This document shows positions 26,033 through 34,769 of a stretch of DNA of 64,000 nucleotides, in pieces. How positions within the stretch are numbered: the first letter of the stretch is position 1; every line of letters starts with the position of its first letter. Location: assembly GCA_018824085.1 (NCBI GenBank), contig JAHJHI010000022.1:62001-126000 (forward strand), written 5' to 3'. The notes beneath the pieces were generated by a model. The model ran no database searches and was not told the DNA's origin. It saw only the letters and a program-made list of their open reading frames with translations. This stretch comes from Gammaproteobacteria bacterium. GTDB taxonomy: Bacteria; Pseudomonadota; Gammaproteobacteria; Burkholderiales; Rhodocyclaceae. A program made the position numbers and the translations under genes.

Positions 26033-26971
26033 TCAGGGCAGGCGCCGCCTGTGCCTGAACAGCACGCCGAGGCCGGCCAGCAGCATCGCCCAGGCCTGCG
26101 GCTCGGGCACCGCCGTCACCTGCCAGCCGATGTCCGCGAAGCCCGCATAGTCCAGCGCCGTGGGCAACTGGCGCTCACCGAACGGCGTGCTCGGGTCCAT
26201 CATCGTCTCCTGCGGCACGCCGTCGCGCACGCTGTACGTACCTTCCGCCCAGTGGTCGAGATAGCGGTCGAGCGGCACCGCGCCGCCCCAGGCGGCCATG
26301 GCGTGCTCACCGACGAACAGCCCGCTGTCGGGATCGATGTTCGCGAACCACGAGTCGGCTTCGCCGAAGCCGAGGATGTGGCCGATCTCGTGGGTGGCGG
26401 TGGTCAGGAAGTCCGGTCGGGTACCGTTCAGGCCGGCTTCGTCGGCGCCGAAATACCAGTCGTTCGATGCGTTGAACCAGATATAGCCACCCCAGGTTGC
26501 GTAATCCACTGCCTGTGTGCCTTGGGTGCCGGTCTGGCCCCGCGTCGTCACGGCGTCGACGAAGGCGGCGTCACCGCTCGCCTGCAGGCTGTGGCCAGTG
26601 CCGGCGAAGCCGAGTACGCCGGGCGCGGTGGGAGATCCTCCGACATAGATGCGCAGCGTATCCGCCGCGATGTCGACGTTCTGCAGCGTGACGGCCGGCC
26701 CGCCCAGACTCGGATGCATGAAGGACACCGACCACTGGTCACCGGCGCCCGGCGCTATCGCCGTCAGCGCATCGGTGAATCCGCCGTAGAACGTCGCGGC
26801 CAGATCAAGCAGCGCGCGCCGCTCGGTCATCGGCGCCCCGGTGGCAAGGTCGGTGAAGAAACCGTGCGTGTCGTAGCTGTAGTCGAATTCGATCGACAGC
26901 GCGGACGCTGACGACGCACTTGCAGCGAACGCGAGCGCAAGCGCCGCACGCAGGCATGACGGGCGGTTCAT
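26033..26971 (-). CDS. PEP-CTERM metalloprotease with HExxHxxGF site
   Basis: A 312-residue exported protein with signal peptide (to about residue 26, ALSIEF following) and a zinc-protease motif HEIGHILGFGEAD. The PEP-CTERM tail VPEPQAWAMLLAG with basic end RHRRRLP closes it. I recall a similar family named NF038122 metalloprotease. The third zinc ligand is not the usual metzincin His, so Glu or Asp may serve. It is the last of three minus-strand PEP-CTERM genes joined by ATGA overlaps; its start codon overlaps the stop of the preceding gene. Confidence 0.85.
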   Translation of the reverse strand: MNRPSCLRAALALAFAASASSASALSIEFDYSYDTHGFFTDLATGAPMTERRALLDLAATFYGGFTDALTAIAPGAGDQWSVSFMHPSLGGPAVTLQNVDIAADTLRIYVGGSPTAPGVLGFAGTGHSLQASGDAAFVDAVTTRGQTGTQGTQAVDYATWGGYIWFNASNDWYFGADEAGLNGTRPDFLTTATHEIGHILGFGEADSWFANIDPDSGLFVGEHAMAAWGGAVPLDRYLDHWAEGTYSVRDGVPQETMMDPSTPFGERQLPTALDYAGFADIGWQVTAVPEPQAWAMLLAGLGVLFRHRRRLP

Positions 26972-27723
26972 TTGCGCGCCCTCCTGAAGCGCCGGTTGCC
27001 GGCGAGCATCAGCGCGCCGGCCGTCCACATCAGCGCCGAGGCCGGCTCCGGCACGGCACTCAGCGGCGTGACCGAACCGCTACCGCTGCCATAGACCGCC
27101 TGCAGCGCAGCGACGCTTTCCGCGTCGAGCGGAAACAGCGGTCCGTCATACGTCAGCTCGGCAAATGCGGCGTCCGGAAACGGATCGGCATCGACGTAGT
27201 GCCCCATGCCCAGCGCGTGTCCGAGTTCGTGCTGCGCAACCGCGTAGACCCACAGTGGCGTCCAGCCGGCGCCGGATCGCGTCGCGCTGAACACGACGTC
27301 ACCGGCCAGCCCGCTGGTGAGCGAATACGGGAAGTACGCATAGGCGTTGGCGCCATCGATATGCGCAACCTGGCCGACGCGGATGTCGGCCAGCCCCGCC
27401 GGATCGTAGTCGCCGCTCTCGGGCAGCGGCCCGGCGTCGACCATCTCGACGAAATGGATCGGCAGGACCGCCGCGTAATCCCACAGCGCATGTTCGAAAG
27501 CGCTGCGCAGCAACGACGCCGGCAGTGACGCACCGGTACTGTCGCGCAGGCTGCCATCGAGCAGATTGCTGAAGCTGTAGCTCAACTCGATGGCGCTGCC
27601 CGGCCCGTCCGCTTGCGGCCAGGCGGCATGCATCGGGAAGTATCCGGCGGCGGCGGGCAGGGCCAGCGCTGCCGACGACAGCGCCATGGCGCCGAGCAGC
27701 GTCCGCTTCGTGCCGCGCTTCAT
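26968..27723 (-). CDS. PEP-CTERM exported metzincin-type protease
   Basis: A 251-residue protein with signal peptide (about 1-30), a complete metzincin zinc motif HELGHALGMGH and a PEP-CTERM-like tail (VPEPASALMWTAG, basic end RRFRRARK). It resembles matrixin-like peptidases in fold motif. The ATG at 27723 overlaps the previous gene's stop (ATGA), with GGAG about 10 bases ahead. Middle gene of the three-gene operon. Substrates may be other surface or biofilm matrix proteins, which is inference from the sorting signal. Confidence 0.84.
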   Translation of the reverse strand: MKRGTKRTLLGAMALSSAALALPAAAGYFPMHAAWPQADGPGSAIELSYSFSNLLDGSLRDSTGASLPASLLRSAFEHALWDYAAVLPIHFVEMVDAGPLPESGDYDPAGLADIRVGQVAHIDGANAYAYFPYSLTSGLAGDVVFSATRSGAGWTPLWVYAVAQHELGHALGMGHYVDADPFPDAAFAELTYDGPLFPLDAESVAALQAVYGSGSGSVTPLSAVPEPASALMWTAGALMLAGNRRFRRARK

Positions 27724-28460
27724 CGCGCGGCTCCGCGCCGCCGGGCGCTGAGCCCGGCAACGCCAAGCCCGGCGGCAAGCAGCGCCCACGCGGACGGTTC
27801 GGGGACCGGACTGATCGTCAGCCGCACCGCACCCGGCGCTTCGCTCGAATTCAGGAAGCCGTGCAGGAAGTCATTGCCGGAGCTGTCGTTGAGGCCGGTA
27901 AGCGCCAGCGCATGGATGGCGTTGCTGCCGCTGATCCAGTCATTGACCAGTGCCGACACGTCGAATTCGACTTCACCGAAGCCGCTGATGGCGGTGCGCG
28001 CCGCGGCATCGGCGGCCAGTACATGCGTGGAGAAATAGGTCTGCCAGCTCATGCTGCCATCCGGCTGCGTATCGTCAATGATGCTGGCGAGCGGATCGGC
28101 CGTGAGCCCGTGGGCTGACACGACGAAGGGCTGCCCGGCGCTCGCGTTCGCGCCGAAGCCACCGTCCACGCTGGTCATCGTGAGGCGCGCGGTGACCGGC
28201 CCGGTGAACAGGCTGAAGTCATGGTCGAACACGAGGTAGATCGTCTCGGCGCCGCTGCTGCCGAAGGGCTCCGGCGTCGACACCCGCAGTACCGGACGGT
28301 TGTCGCCGGCGTAGCCGCGCACCGTATTGGCGCCGATGAAAAAAGATGACGTCATTACGTCCTCACTGGCGTCCAGCGTCACGGCGGCGTGCAGCGGTGC
28401 GGAGAGGGAAAGCAGTGCCCAGGCGGCAAGCGTGGCCGCGTTCTTTGGATATGTATTCAT
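27720..28460 (-). CDS. PEP-CTERM protein with DNRLRE/CBM96-like domain
   Basis: A 246-residue exported protein with signal peptide MNTYPKNAATLAAWALLSLS, a beta-sandwich of the DNRLRE type (DNRPVLRVS near residue 47; CBM96-like carbohydrate-binding modules share this) and the PEP-CTERM tail VPEPSAWALLAAG with basic end SARRRGAAR. First gene of the three-gene operon, so its start at 28460 was set at the codon giving the signal peptide; an upstream open frame lacks one. A long leader separates it from a promoter with a Fur-like box. Confidence 0.82.
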   Translation of the reverse strand: MNTYPKNAATLAAWALLSLSAPLHAAVTLDASEDVMTSSFFIGANTVRGYAGDNRPVLRVSTPEPFGSSGAETIYLVFDHDFSLFTGPVTARLTMTSVDGGFGANASAGQPFVVSAHGLTADPLASIIDDTQPDGSMSWQTYFSTHVLAADAAARTAISGFGEVEFDVSALVNDWISGSNAIHALALTGLNDSSGNDFLHGFLNSSEAPGAVRLTISPVPEPSAWALLAAGLGVAGLSARRRGAAR

Positions 28461-28681
28461 GATCGACCCCGGATCGGATGATGATTCCCGCGACCACCGG
28501 TGTGGCGCAGGCATGTTCTCGTCGAGGCTGGCGGACCCTGGAGCGGGTGCAGCTGGCACCGGCACGATGACCGGCAATGGGAAGCTTGCTGTCCGGCGAC
28601 GCGGACGGGCTGGCACGGGCGCGCCGGCTGGCCGCACCCTGATCCTCCGGACGCATGCAGGGCATGCGTGAAGGCAGGGCG

Positions 28682-28711
28682 ATAGTGTTTCAAATGCGAA
28701 TGATTGTCAAT
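28682..28711 (-). promoter_or_regulatory. Promoter with overlapping Fur-like box
   Basis: On the minus strand a perfect -35 TTGACA (28710-28705) is followed after 17 bases by CACTAT (28687-28682). The -35 lies inside AATGCGAATGATTGTCAAT (28693-28711, plus strand), which matches the Fur-type 19-mer AATGATAATGATTATCATT at 15 of 19 positions. The only gene downstream is the PEP-CTERM operon, so iron repression of these exported proteins is the likely meaning. Confidence 0.65.
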
Positions 28712-28739
28712 AACAAACAGCCGGCATCCCGCGCGGGCG

Positions 28740-28767
28740 AAAAAAAACCGGCACGAAGCCGGTTTTT
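28740..28767 (-). terminator. Intrinsic terminator of fliE
   Basis: On the minus strand AACCGGC-TTCGT-GCCGGTT is followed by eight consecutive T residues, 27 bases after the fliE stop. A-T extension makes the stem usable in both directions. Confidence 0.9.
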
Positions 28768-28794
28768 CAATTCGCCGTCTTTGCCGCGGCAGGA

Positions 28795-29109
28795 TCAGAC
28801 CTGCATGTTCATGATGTCCTGATACGCGTTGACCAGCTTGTTGCGCACCTGGACCATCTGCTGGAACGACAGGCTGGCCTTCTGCGACGCGATCATGACG
28901 TCCTGCAGATTGGCTTCCGTGGAACCGGTGATGAAGCCTTCGGACATCTGGCGGGCTTCGCTCTGCGCGGCATTGACCTGTTCGATGGCGCTTTTCAGCG
29001 CATCACCGAAATCCGCGCTGCCGGCCTCGACCTTGGCGGCCGGCTTGCCGGCCGCGGTCTGCGCGGTCGAGCGCAGCTCTGTGATCATCTGGTTGAGGCT
29101 GGTATTCAT
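28795..29109 (-). CDS. fliE: Flagellar hook-basal body complex protein
   Basis: FliE links the MS ring to the rod. The 104-residue protein has the family C-terminus (LQDVMIASQKASLSFQQMVQVRNKLVNAY in shortened form: DVMIASQKASLSFQ then VRNKLVNAYQDIM). It stands alone on the minus strand, with its own sigma-54 promoter at 29192-29208 and an intrinsic terminator. In relatives fliE is usually first in the fliEFGHIJK operon; here it is separated from fliF by the two-component pair. Confidence 0.95.
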   Translation of the reverse strand: MNTSLNQMITELRSTAQTAAGKPAAKVEAGSADFGDALKSAIEQVNAAQSEARQMSEGFITGSTEANLQDVMIASQKASLSFQQMVQVRNKLVNAYQDIMNMQV

Positions 29110-29191
29110 GATTTCTCTCCAATGCCGGACGGCAAAAACTGCCGGCCGCTGACCGCCACCATGGCGAAGGTCACCCGATTACCGTTTATTC

Positions 29192-29208
29192 AGCAAATTC
29201 CGGGCCAA
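29192..29208 (-). promoter_or_regulatory. Sigma-54 promoter of fliE
   Basis: On the minus strand TTGGCCCGGAATTTGCT matches the -24/-12 pattern YTGGCACGRNNNTTGCW with one mismatch and the exact GG-N10-GC spacing. It lies 83 bases before the fliE start, beside the gene for a sigma-54 activator, which is its probable regulator. Confidence 0.85.
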
Positions 29209-29225
29209 TCGGGCATCCGCGCCGC

Positions 29226-30632
29226 TCAGCCTTCACGCAACAATCCGTCTGCCTTGTAGCGTGCGAGTTTATACCGCAGCGTGCGCTCGGAAATGCCCAG
29301 TTTCTCGATCGCCTTCTTGCGCGAGCCGCCGACGGCCGCGAGCGTCTCGAGTATCAGGTCGCGCTCCATGTCGCGCACCGATCTCACCCGCAAAGGCGCG
29401 TCCGGCGTGGCATTCGGCGGGGCGTCGTTGGCGGCTGGCTGAGGCGCGGCCGCGCTCGGCGCAGGCGGCGCTTCGCCGAGCGCGCGCATCGGTGTTCGCT
29501 GTCCACCGAGCACGATGTGCTCATCCTCCACGCGCTCGCCCGCTGCGAGGATGGACGCCCGCTGCATCGTGTTTTCCAGTTCGCGCACATTGCCGGGCCA
29601 GTCATGGCCGGCAAGTATTGCCGCCGCGGAGTCGCCCAGTTTCAGCACCCTGCCCTGCGCGGCTGCGCAGGCCGCAAGAAAGTGCCGCGCCAGCGGCACG
29701 ATGTCGCCCGGTCGGTCACGCAGCGAAGGGATGGCGATGGGGAATACGTTCAGGCGATAATACAGATCCTCGCGGAAGCGCCCGGCACGGGCTTCCGCCT
29801 CCATGTCCCGGTTGCTGGTGGCGAGCACACGGATATCCAGCGGCACCGGCTTCTTGCCGCCGACCCGCTCCACTTCCCTCTCCTGCAGCACGCGCAGCAG
29901 CTTGGCCTGCAGCGCCAGCGGCATTTCCGATATTTCGTCCAGCAGCAAGGTGCCGCCGTCGGCCTGCTCGAACTTGCCCGCCTGCGCCGTGGCGGCGCCA
30001 GTGAAGGCGCCCTTCTCGTAGCCGAAAAGCGTGGCTTCGAGCAGGTTGTCCGGAATGGCCGCGCAGTTGATCGCCACGAAGGGCTTGCCGGCGCGTACCG
30101 ACTGCTGGTGGATGTAGCGGGCAAACACTTCCTTGCCAGTGCCGGATTCGCCGGTCAGCAGCACGGTCGCTTCGGACTTCGCCACGCGCGACACCAGCCC
30201 GAGCACCTGCCGGGTGCGCGCATCCTCGGCCACCATGTCGGCCGGCGTCACCACCTGCGCCGCGTAGCGATCGATGTGGGCGAGCAGCACGTCGGGCTCG
30301 AACGGTTTGAGCAGGAAGTCGCAGGCGCCGGCGCGCATCGCGGCCACCGCCTTTTCGACGTCGCCGAAGGCAGTCATCAGCAGCACCGGCAAAGCGGCCT
30401 CGCGCGAGCGGATCTCGCGCAGCAGCGTCAGGCCGTCCATCGGCTGCATGCGCAGGTCGGTGATGACGAGGTTGAGCGCGTGATCGCCGGTATTGCGCTC
30501 GATCATGCGCAGGGCCTGCGGTCCGTCCGCGGCGCCCATGACGCGGTGGCCGGCGCACTCGATGGCCAGGCAGAGTGCGTCACGCAGATTGGGTTCGTCC
30601 TCGACCACCAGAATGTTCAGCTTTTCGCTCAT
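29226..30632 (-). CDS. flrC: Sigma-54-dependent flagellar response regulator (FleR/FlrC type)
   Basis: A 468-residue activator with receiver (D59 in VITDLRM), AAA+ sigma-54 interaction domain (about 145-375; Walker A GESGTGKE, loop GAFTGA) and a C-terminal Fis-type helix-turn-helix (about 415-460, RKKAIEKLGISERTLRYKL). It would drive mid-class flagellar promoters such as that of fliE. Its start overlaps the stop of the partner kinase by ATGA. The symbol follows FlrC/FleR function by context; a different sigma-54 regulator is unlikely in this position. Confidence 0.9.
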   Translation of the reverse strand: MSEKLNILVVEDEPNLRDALCLAIECAGHRVMGAADGPQALRMIERNTGDHALNLVITDLRMQPMDGLTLLREIRSREAALPVLLMTAFGDVEKAVAAMRAGACDFLLKPFEPDVLLAHIDRYAAQVVTPADMVAEDARTRQVLGLVSRVAKSEATVLLTGESGTGKEVFARYIHQQSVRAGKPFVAINCAAIPDNLLEATLFGYEKGAFTGAATAQAGKFEQADGGTLLLDEISEMPLALQAKLLRVLQEREVERVGGKKPVPLDIRVLATSNRDMEAEARAGRFREDLYYRLNVFPIAIPSLRDRPGDIVPLARHFLAACAAAQGRVLKLGDSAAAILAGHDWPGNVRELENTMQRASILAAGERVEDEHIVLGGQRTPMRALGEAPPAPSAAAPQPAANDAPPNATPDAPLRVRSVRDMERDLILETLAAVGGSRKKAIEKLGISERTLRYKLARYKADGLLREG

Positions 30633-31840
30633 CGCCTGTTCTCCAGCACTTCCTCGACAGCCTGCAGCGGCAGGCACAATTTGAAACAGCTGCCCGCTCC
30701 CGGGGCCGATTCGCATTCGATGTCCCCGCCATGCACGCGGGCCACGCCACGTGCGATCGCCAGGCCCAGTCCGGTCCCTTCTTCGCGCGTCGTGAAGAAC
30801 GGCTCGAACAGCCGGTCCTGGATGTTCTGCTCTATGCCTCGCCCGTTGTCGCGCACCGTGAAACACAGTCGCGTGGTGCTGGCGGTGGCGCCCAGCTCGA
30901 CCACGCCGTCCTGTCCACACGCCTGCACGGCGTTCTCAAGCAGGCTGACCAGTGCGCTGGCGATCGCCTTGCGGTCGCCCGACACGGTGCTGCCATCAGG
31001 CAACGCCCGCACCACCAGCTGCACGCCGGCCTGACGCGCCACCGGCTCCACCGTATGGCGCAATTCGTCGACGAGCGCAGCGGTATTGATGGATTCGCGC
31101 CCGAGCACCTCGCCGCGCGCAAACATCAACGTGTCGCGGATCAGGCGCTCCAGATGACGAAGCCGGTCCTGGGCGCGCGACGCGATGGATTTCACGTCGG
31201 CCACTTCCATGTCGCGCGACATCAGCGTGCCCACGTAGAGCGTCGCCGCGGCGAGCGGCGTGCGCAGCTGATGCGCGAGCGACGCGGCCATTTCGCCCAT
31301 CGCGGCCAGACGCTCGTTGCGTGCGGCCGCGATCTTCAGCGCGTGCTGGCGCGTCATGTCGTGCAGCAGCACGATGCGCGCGTTCTCGCCGGCGAGCGAC
31401 GCCTCGCCGACCGACAGGCGGCGGCGCTCGCCACCGGCAGCGGTGCACTCCCACTCGGCAGGCGCATCGGCGGGCGCAAGGCGGGCAACACAGTCCGGCC
31501 AAAGTTGCCCGGCATCGGCGCCCACCATGTCGAACGCAGCGGGATTCGCCTGCTCGATGCGGCCCTCGCCATCGACGACGACGACACCGGCGGGCAGCTG
31601 GTTGAGCAAGGTTGTCAGCCGGTCGGTCAGGCGCGCCTTCTCTTCGTACTGGCGACGCAACTTGCCGTTCGCCTCGGCCAGCTCTTCCGTCAGGCTGGCA
31701 ACCTGCTTCTCCAGTGCGCCGTAGGCCTCGGTCAGTTCGGCCGACGCGGCATTGAACAGGCGGAACGCTTCCGCCAGCCGCGCCGCCTCTTCCGGGGCGA
31801 TGCGCGTGCTGTCAGCCGGTTGTGCGAGGTCTTCAGCCAT
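30629..31840 (-). CDS. flrB: Flagellar sensor histidine kinase (FleS/FlrB type)
   Basis: A 403-residue soluble kinase: N-terminal coiled coil (about 25-90), a PAS domain (VVVVDGEGRIEQANPAAFDMVG in part, near 105-125), HisKA with the phospho-histidine in SLAHQLRTPL, and an HATPase domain (DNGRGIEQ, GLGLAIARG). No membrane segment. It forms a coupled pair with the sigma-54 regulator. It is divergent from fliF with 203 bases between. Start taken at 31840 where the FleS-like reading frame begins; the longer open frame runs into fliF's control region. Confidence 0.9.
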   Translation of the reverse strand: MAEDLAQPADSTRIAPEEAARLAEAFRLFNAASAELTEAYGALEKQVASLTEELAEANGKLRRQYEEKARLTDRLTTLLNQLPAGVVVVDGEGRIEQANPAAFDMVGADAGQLWPDCVARLAPADAPAEWECTAAGGERRRLSVGEASLAGENARIVLLHDMTRQHALKIAAARNERLAAMGEMAASLAHQLRTPLAAATLYVGTLMSRDMEVADVKSIASRAQDRLRHLERLIRDTLMFARGEVLGRESINTAALVDELRHTVEPVARQAGVQLVVRALPDGSTVSGDRKAIASALVSLLENAVQACGQDGVVELGATASTTRLCFTVRDNGRGIEQNIQDRLFEPFFTTREEGTGLGLAIARGVARVHGGDIECESAPGAGSCFKLCLPLQAVEEVLENRR

Positions 31841-32043
31841 GGGCTCGGTGCCAGTCCTGCGGGATTGATCGACCGTGCCAGCGTAGCAAGCGCCCCCGTC
31901 CGCTCTGGCCGGAATCAGCCGCGCAAAACCCCGCCTTATCTGCGGAACGGCTCGCGCGAAGGAGGCAGAAAATCCGTCTCGTCCCATACGCTGCGTCACT
32001 GTCCGTGCGCGGCGCAAATGAATCAACACGCGAGAGACGACAC

Positions 32044-33750
32044 ATGGCCGCAACCGCCGTACTCGACCCGAATGAAGGCAGCGCCCCGGCAAGTTCACCG
32101 CTGGCGCTGGCCCAGCAGCGCCTCGCCGACATGCCCATGCAGAAGAAGATGGCGCTTGCCGGTTCGCTGGCAATGGCCATTGCGCTGCTCGTGGGCCTGT
32201 TGCTGTGGAGTCGTGCGCCGGATTACACGGTGCTGTTCTCGAACATCGACGACAAGGACGGCGGCGCCATCGTTGCCGCCCTGCAGCAGCAGAACGTGCC
32301 ATACCGGTTCTCCGAAGGCGGCCACGCAATACTGGTGCCGTCGGGCGTCGTGCACGACGCCCGCCTCAAACTGGCCGCACAGGGCCTGCCGCGCGGCGGC
32401 TCGGTCGGCTTCGAAATGATGGAGAACCAGAAGCTCGGGCAGTCCCAGTTCTCCGAGCAAGTCACCTACCAGCGCGCACTGGAAGGCGAGCTGGCACGCA
32501 CCATCGGCACGCTGTCCGCCGTCAGCAGCGCACGCGTGCATCTGGCCATTCCGAAGCAGAGCGCCTTCCTGCGAGACGACCAGAAGCCGTCCGCGTCCGT
32601 CGTGCTCGGCCTTCTGGGCGGGCGCTCGCTGAGCCCGGAGCAGGTCGGCGGCATCGTGCACCTCGTCGCCTCCAGCGTGCCGCAGCTGGATCCGTCCAGC
32701 GTGTCGGTGCTAGACCAGAGCGGCAATCTGCTGTCCAACCATCGCGACCCGCGCGACGGCTCGGCACTCAATCCCAGCCAGCTCAAGTACGTGCAGGAAG
32801 TCGAGGCGGCGACGATACGACGCATCGAAGCAATGCTCGAACCCATCATGGGGCGCGGCAACTATCGCGTACAGACAGCCGCCGACATCGATTTCAGCCA
32901 GGCCGAACAGACGGCCGAAACCTACACGCCGAACCCTGCGCCGCAGGCCGCGATCCGCAGTCAGCAGACGAGCGAATCGATCAGCAACCAGCCGGCGGCC
33001 GGCGGCGTGCCGGGCGCGCTCAGCAACCAGCCGCCCGCACCGGCGACGGCGCCGATCACGACACCGGCCGCGCCGGGCACACCGGTGGCGGAAGGCCAGA
33101 TGGTGCCCATCAACACGCGCAAGGATTCGACGACGAACTTCGAAGTCGACAAGACCGTCCAGCACATCCGCCAGCCTGTCGGCCAGATCAAGCGCCTGTC
33201 GGTTGCAGTGCTGATCAACCAGAAAGTGGAAACCGACGACAAGGGCAAGGCCACGCCGATTCCGCCGACCGAAGCTGAAATCAAGCGCATCAACGATCTG
33301 ACGCGCGAAGCGATGGGCTTCAGCGAAACCCGCGGTGACACGTTGAACGTGGCCTCGGCGCCCTTCACGGAAGTGCCGGTCGAAGTCATCGACACGCCGA
33401 TCTGGCAGGACCCGGAAATGACCGGCCTCGCGCGCGAACTGGTGAAGTACCTGCTGGTCGCCGGCGTGGCCGCCTACCTGTTGTTCGGCGTGCTGCGCCC
33501 GCTGGTGCGCAGCCTGACGGCGCCGCCCGAAACCGATGACGAATCGGACGTGCGCGACGTGACGCTGGACGAGAACGGGCAACCGGTCGGCCTGCCGGAA
33601 GGCAGCCCGGCGGCGCAGCTGGAACTGTCACCGGAAGCGCGCGCCAACCTCGACTTCGAAACCAAGCTCGAAGCCGCACGCAACATGGCCAAGGAAGATC
33701 CCAAGGCAATTGCCGAAGTGATCAAGCACTGGGTGAGCGGCGATGAATGA
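32044..33750 (+). CDS. fliF: Flagellar MS-ring protein
   Basis: FliF builds the membrane-embedded MS ring. The 568-residue protein has an N-terminal membrane helix (about 38-58, ALAGSLAMAIALLVG), the ring-building motifs (LFSNIDDKDGGAIVAAL, VTYQRALEGELARTI, VHLAIPKQS), a Pro/Ala-rich periplasmic loop (about 300-360), a second membrane helix (about 456-476) and a C-terminal cytoplasmic tail that binds FliG. Its stop overlaps fliG by 8 bases. It opens the fliFGHIJK operon; no clear sigma-54 or sigma-28 promoter was found in the 203-base gap upstream. Confidence 0.96.
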   Translation: MAATAVLDPNEGSAPASSPLALAQQRLADMPMQKKMALAGSLAMAIALLVGLLLWSRAPDYTVLFSNIDDKDGGAIVAALQQQNVPYRFSEGGHAILVPSGVVHDARLKLAAQGLPRGGSVGFEMMENQKLGQSQFSEQVTYQRALEGELARTIGTLSAVSSARVHLAIPKQSAFLRDDQKPSASVVLGLLGGRSLSPEQVGGIVHLVASSVPQLDPSSVSVLDQSGNLLSNHRDPRDGSALNPSQLKYVQEVEAATIRRIEAMLEPIMGRGNYRVQTAADIDFSQAEQTAETYTPNPAPQAAIRSQQTSESISNQPAAGGVPGALSNQPPAPATAPITTPAAPGTPVAEGQMVPINTRKDSTTNFEVDKTVQHIRQPVGQIKRLSVAVLINQKVETDDKGKATPIPPTEAEIKRINDLTREAMGFSETRGDTLNVASAPFTEVPVEVIDTPIWQDPEMTGLARELVKYLLVAGVAAYLLFGVLRPLVRSLTAPPETDDESDVRDVTLDENGQPVGLPEGSPAAQLELSPEARANLDFETKLEAARNMAKEDPKAIAEVIKHWVSGDE

Positions 33751-34735
33751 TCAAGGCATAGAACGCAGCGCCCTGCTGCTCGTGACGCTGGGCGAGGATG
33801 CGGCCGCCGAGGTGCTCAAGCATCTCGGCCCGCGCGAGGTGCAGAAGATAGGCACGGCGATGGCCAGCCTGCGCAACGTGCCGCGCGAGAAGGTCGCCGA
33901 AGTGCTCAACCTGTTCGACGAGGCGACCGCCGCCGGCACGCGCCTGTCGGCCGACGAGACGCTGATCCGCAACATGCTGACCAAGGCGCTGGGCGAAGAG
34001 CGGGCCGGCCACCTGCTGTCGCGCATCCTCAACGACTCCGACACCGCCGGCATCGAAGGTCTCAAGTGGCTGGACGCGGCGACCATCTCGAACCTGATCA
34101 AGAACGAACACCCGCAGATCATCGCCACCATCCTGACCCACCTGGAATTCGACCAGGCGGCTGAAGTCATCAAGCTGTTCACGGAGCGCCTGCGCAATGA
34201 CGTCATCCTGCGCATCGCAACGCTGGACGGCGTGCAGCCGGTGGCGCTCAAGGAACTCAACGACGCGATGTCACGCGTGCTGTCCGGCTCGGCAAAGATG
34301 AAGAAGACGGCGCTCGGCGGCATCAAGGCGACGGCGGAAATCCTCGGCTTCGTCGGCAGCGCGAATGAATCGGCCATCCTCGACGCGGTGAAGGAATACG
34401 ACTCGGAACTGGCGCAGAAGATCGTCGACGAAATGTTCGTGTTCGAGAACCTGCTCGACATCGACGACCGCGGCGTACAGACGCTGCTGCGCGAAGTCAG
34501 CGGCGACCAGCTGGTGCTGTCGCTCAAGGGCGCCTCGCCCGAGCTGCGCGAGAAGATCTTCAAGAACATGTCGTCGCGCGCCGCCGAGTCGCTGCGCGAG
34601 GACCTCGAAGGACGCGGCCCGGTGAAGCTGTCCGACGTCGAAGCCGAACAGAAGGAAATCCTGAAGATCGCACGCCGCCTGGCCGAAGAGGGCCAGATCG
34701 TCATGGGCGGCAAGGGCGGCGAGGAAATGCTGTGA
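33743..34735 (+). CDS. fliG: Flagellar motor switch protein FliG
   Basis: FliG is the rotor protein that contacts the stator. The 330-residue protein has the N-terminal FliF-binding domain (ERSALLLVTLGEDAAAEVLKHL), the middle EHPQ-containing domain (NEHPQIIATILTH) and the C-terminal motor domain with the charged torque helix (FKNMSSRAAESLREDLEGRGPV in shortened form: MSSRAAESLREDLE). Length is standard. Overlaps fliF, and fliH follows 34 bases later. Confidence 0.97.
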   Translation: MNDQGIERSALLLVTLGEDAAAEVLKHLGPREVQKIGTAMASLRNVPREKVAEVLNLFDEATAAGTRLSADETLIRNMLTKALGEERAGHLLSRILNDSDTAGIEGLKWLDAATISNLIKNEHPQIIATILTHLEFDQAAEVIKLFTERLRNDVILRIATLDGVQPVALKELNDAMSRVLSGSAKMKKTALGGIKATAEILGFVGSANESAILDAVKEYDSELAQKIVDEMFVFENLLDIDDRGVQTLLREVSGDQLVLSLKGASPELREKIFKNMSSRAAESLREDLEGRGPVKLSDVEAEQKEILKIARRLAEEGQIVMGGKGGEEML

Positions 34736-34769
34736 CACCGCCGATCAGCGTCGCGCGGAGCCGGCGCGC

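Larger units (their letters stand above)
28461..28794. other. Leader of PEP-CTERM operon and gap to fliE
   Basis: This 334-base gap contains, reading the minus strand, the fliE terminator (28740-28767), the promoter with the Fur-like box (28682-28711) and then about 210 bases of GC-rich leader with no gene. The leader has several short inverted repeats but nothing I recognise as a riboswitch. Confidence 0.6.

Noticed and set aside
26033-26971. Calling this protease a standard metzincin
   Set aside because: The motif is HExxHxxGFGE, without the third His of HExxHxxGxxH, so only a general zinc-protease label is used.
31841-32043. Possible sigma-54 promoter before fliF
   Set aside because: Several GG-N10-GC spacings exist, but each matches the consensus poorly; not strong enough to list.
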